Assembly (NCBI GenBank): GCA_910579425.1
Contig: CAJTVL010000160.1
Coordinates: forward strand, 1-5,600
Direction of reading: 5' to 3'
From: an uncultured Lachnospiraceae bacterium
Lineage (GTDB): Bacteria > Bacillota > Clostridia > Lachnospirales > Lachnospiraceae
Length of the DNA stretch: 5,600 nucleotides
Made by a program: the position numbers and the translations under genes. The notes under the pieces are model-generated. The model did not search any database. It saw nothing but the letters and a program-made list of their open reading frames with translations, and was not told the origin of the DNA. Of the stretch, positions 5,546 to 5,600 are shown in pieces. Positions within the stretch are counted from its first letter, which is position 1. Every line of letters starts with the position of its first letter.

Positions 5546-5600
5546 GGACCTTTAGCTCAGTTGGTTAGAGCAACCGGCTCATAACCGGTCGGTCCTGGGT
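5546..5600 (+). tRNA. tRNA with CAT anticodon (Met or Ile2), 3' end outside the window
   Basis: The gene starts with acceptor strand GGACCTT, then the D arm AGCTCAGTTGGTTAGAGC. The anticodon stem ACCGG/CCGGT (5573-5577/5585-5589) encloses loop CTCATAA, with anticodon CAT at 5580-5582. The window ends at the start of the T arm, so the acceptor 3' strand is not seen. CAT can be elongator Met or lysidine-modified Ile2. The GGACCTTTAGCTCAG start, as I recall it, is shared with Firmicutes Ile2 tRNAs, so the identity is left open; an initiator is unlikely because the anticodon stem lacks the three consecutive G-C pairs at the loop. Confidence 0.9.

Noticed and set aside
1..5600. CRISPR arrays, transposases, direct-repeat attachment sites
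   Set aside because: No regularly spaced repeats, no transposase or integrase motifs, and no duplicated tRNA 3' end was seen in the window.

Overview
The window looks like chromosomal DNA of an anaerobic, gut-type Clostridia member, most probably Lachnospiraceae. The evidence is purine-rich Shine-Dalgarno sites (AGGAGG), moderate GC, an EstA-type esterase next to a GH39 xylosidase, and a tRNA gene without an encoded CCA end. This assignment is inferred from gene style; no marker gene is present.

Left part (1 to about 1780, AT-rich): a two-gene unit. The first gene is the C-terminal two thirds of a DUF3696-type AAA/ABC-like ATPase; its Walker A half is absent and an in-frame TGA lies just before the usable GTG. 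The second is a partner protein of unknown function that starts at TTG and is split by a one-base frameshift near 1573. Arrangement and composition resemble an acquired defence-type ATPase/effector pair, now apparently damaged. The defence role is inference.

Middle (about 1833 to 2437): a scar zone. A 25-codon N-terminal stub of a Cof-type HAD phosphatase runs directly into an internal piece of a GH43 beta-xylosidase, the C-terminal concanavalin-like domain without the catalytic propeller. Neither can encode a working enzyme.

Right-centre (2534 to 5112): the intact part. A strong extended -10 promoter drives a cytoplasmic EstA-type serine esterase, then a 46-codon ORF with a perfect Shine-Dalgarno site, then a full-length GH39 beta-xylosidase whose ATG overlaps the small ORF's stop (ATGA). 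Esterase plus xylosidase fits removal of ester groups from, and hydrolysis of, xylo-oligosaccharides inside the cell. The GH43 remnant suggests the locus once held more xylan enzymes.

Right edge (5113 to 5600): a 36-codon ORF that appears to be the two ends of an AAA-ATPase-like/PD-(D/E)XK nuclease gene joined after a large internal deletion. It is followed by a good promoter, a complete tRNA-Glu(TTC) and a CAT-anticodon tRNA cut by the window end. The recurring theme is gene loss by internal deletion, with stubs of at least three families left between intact genes.
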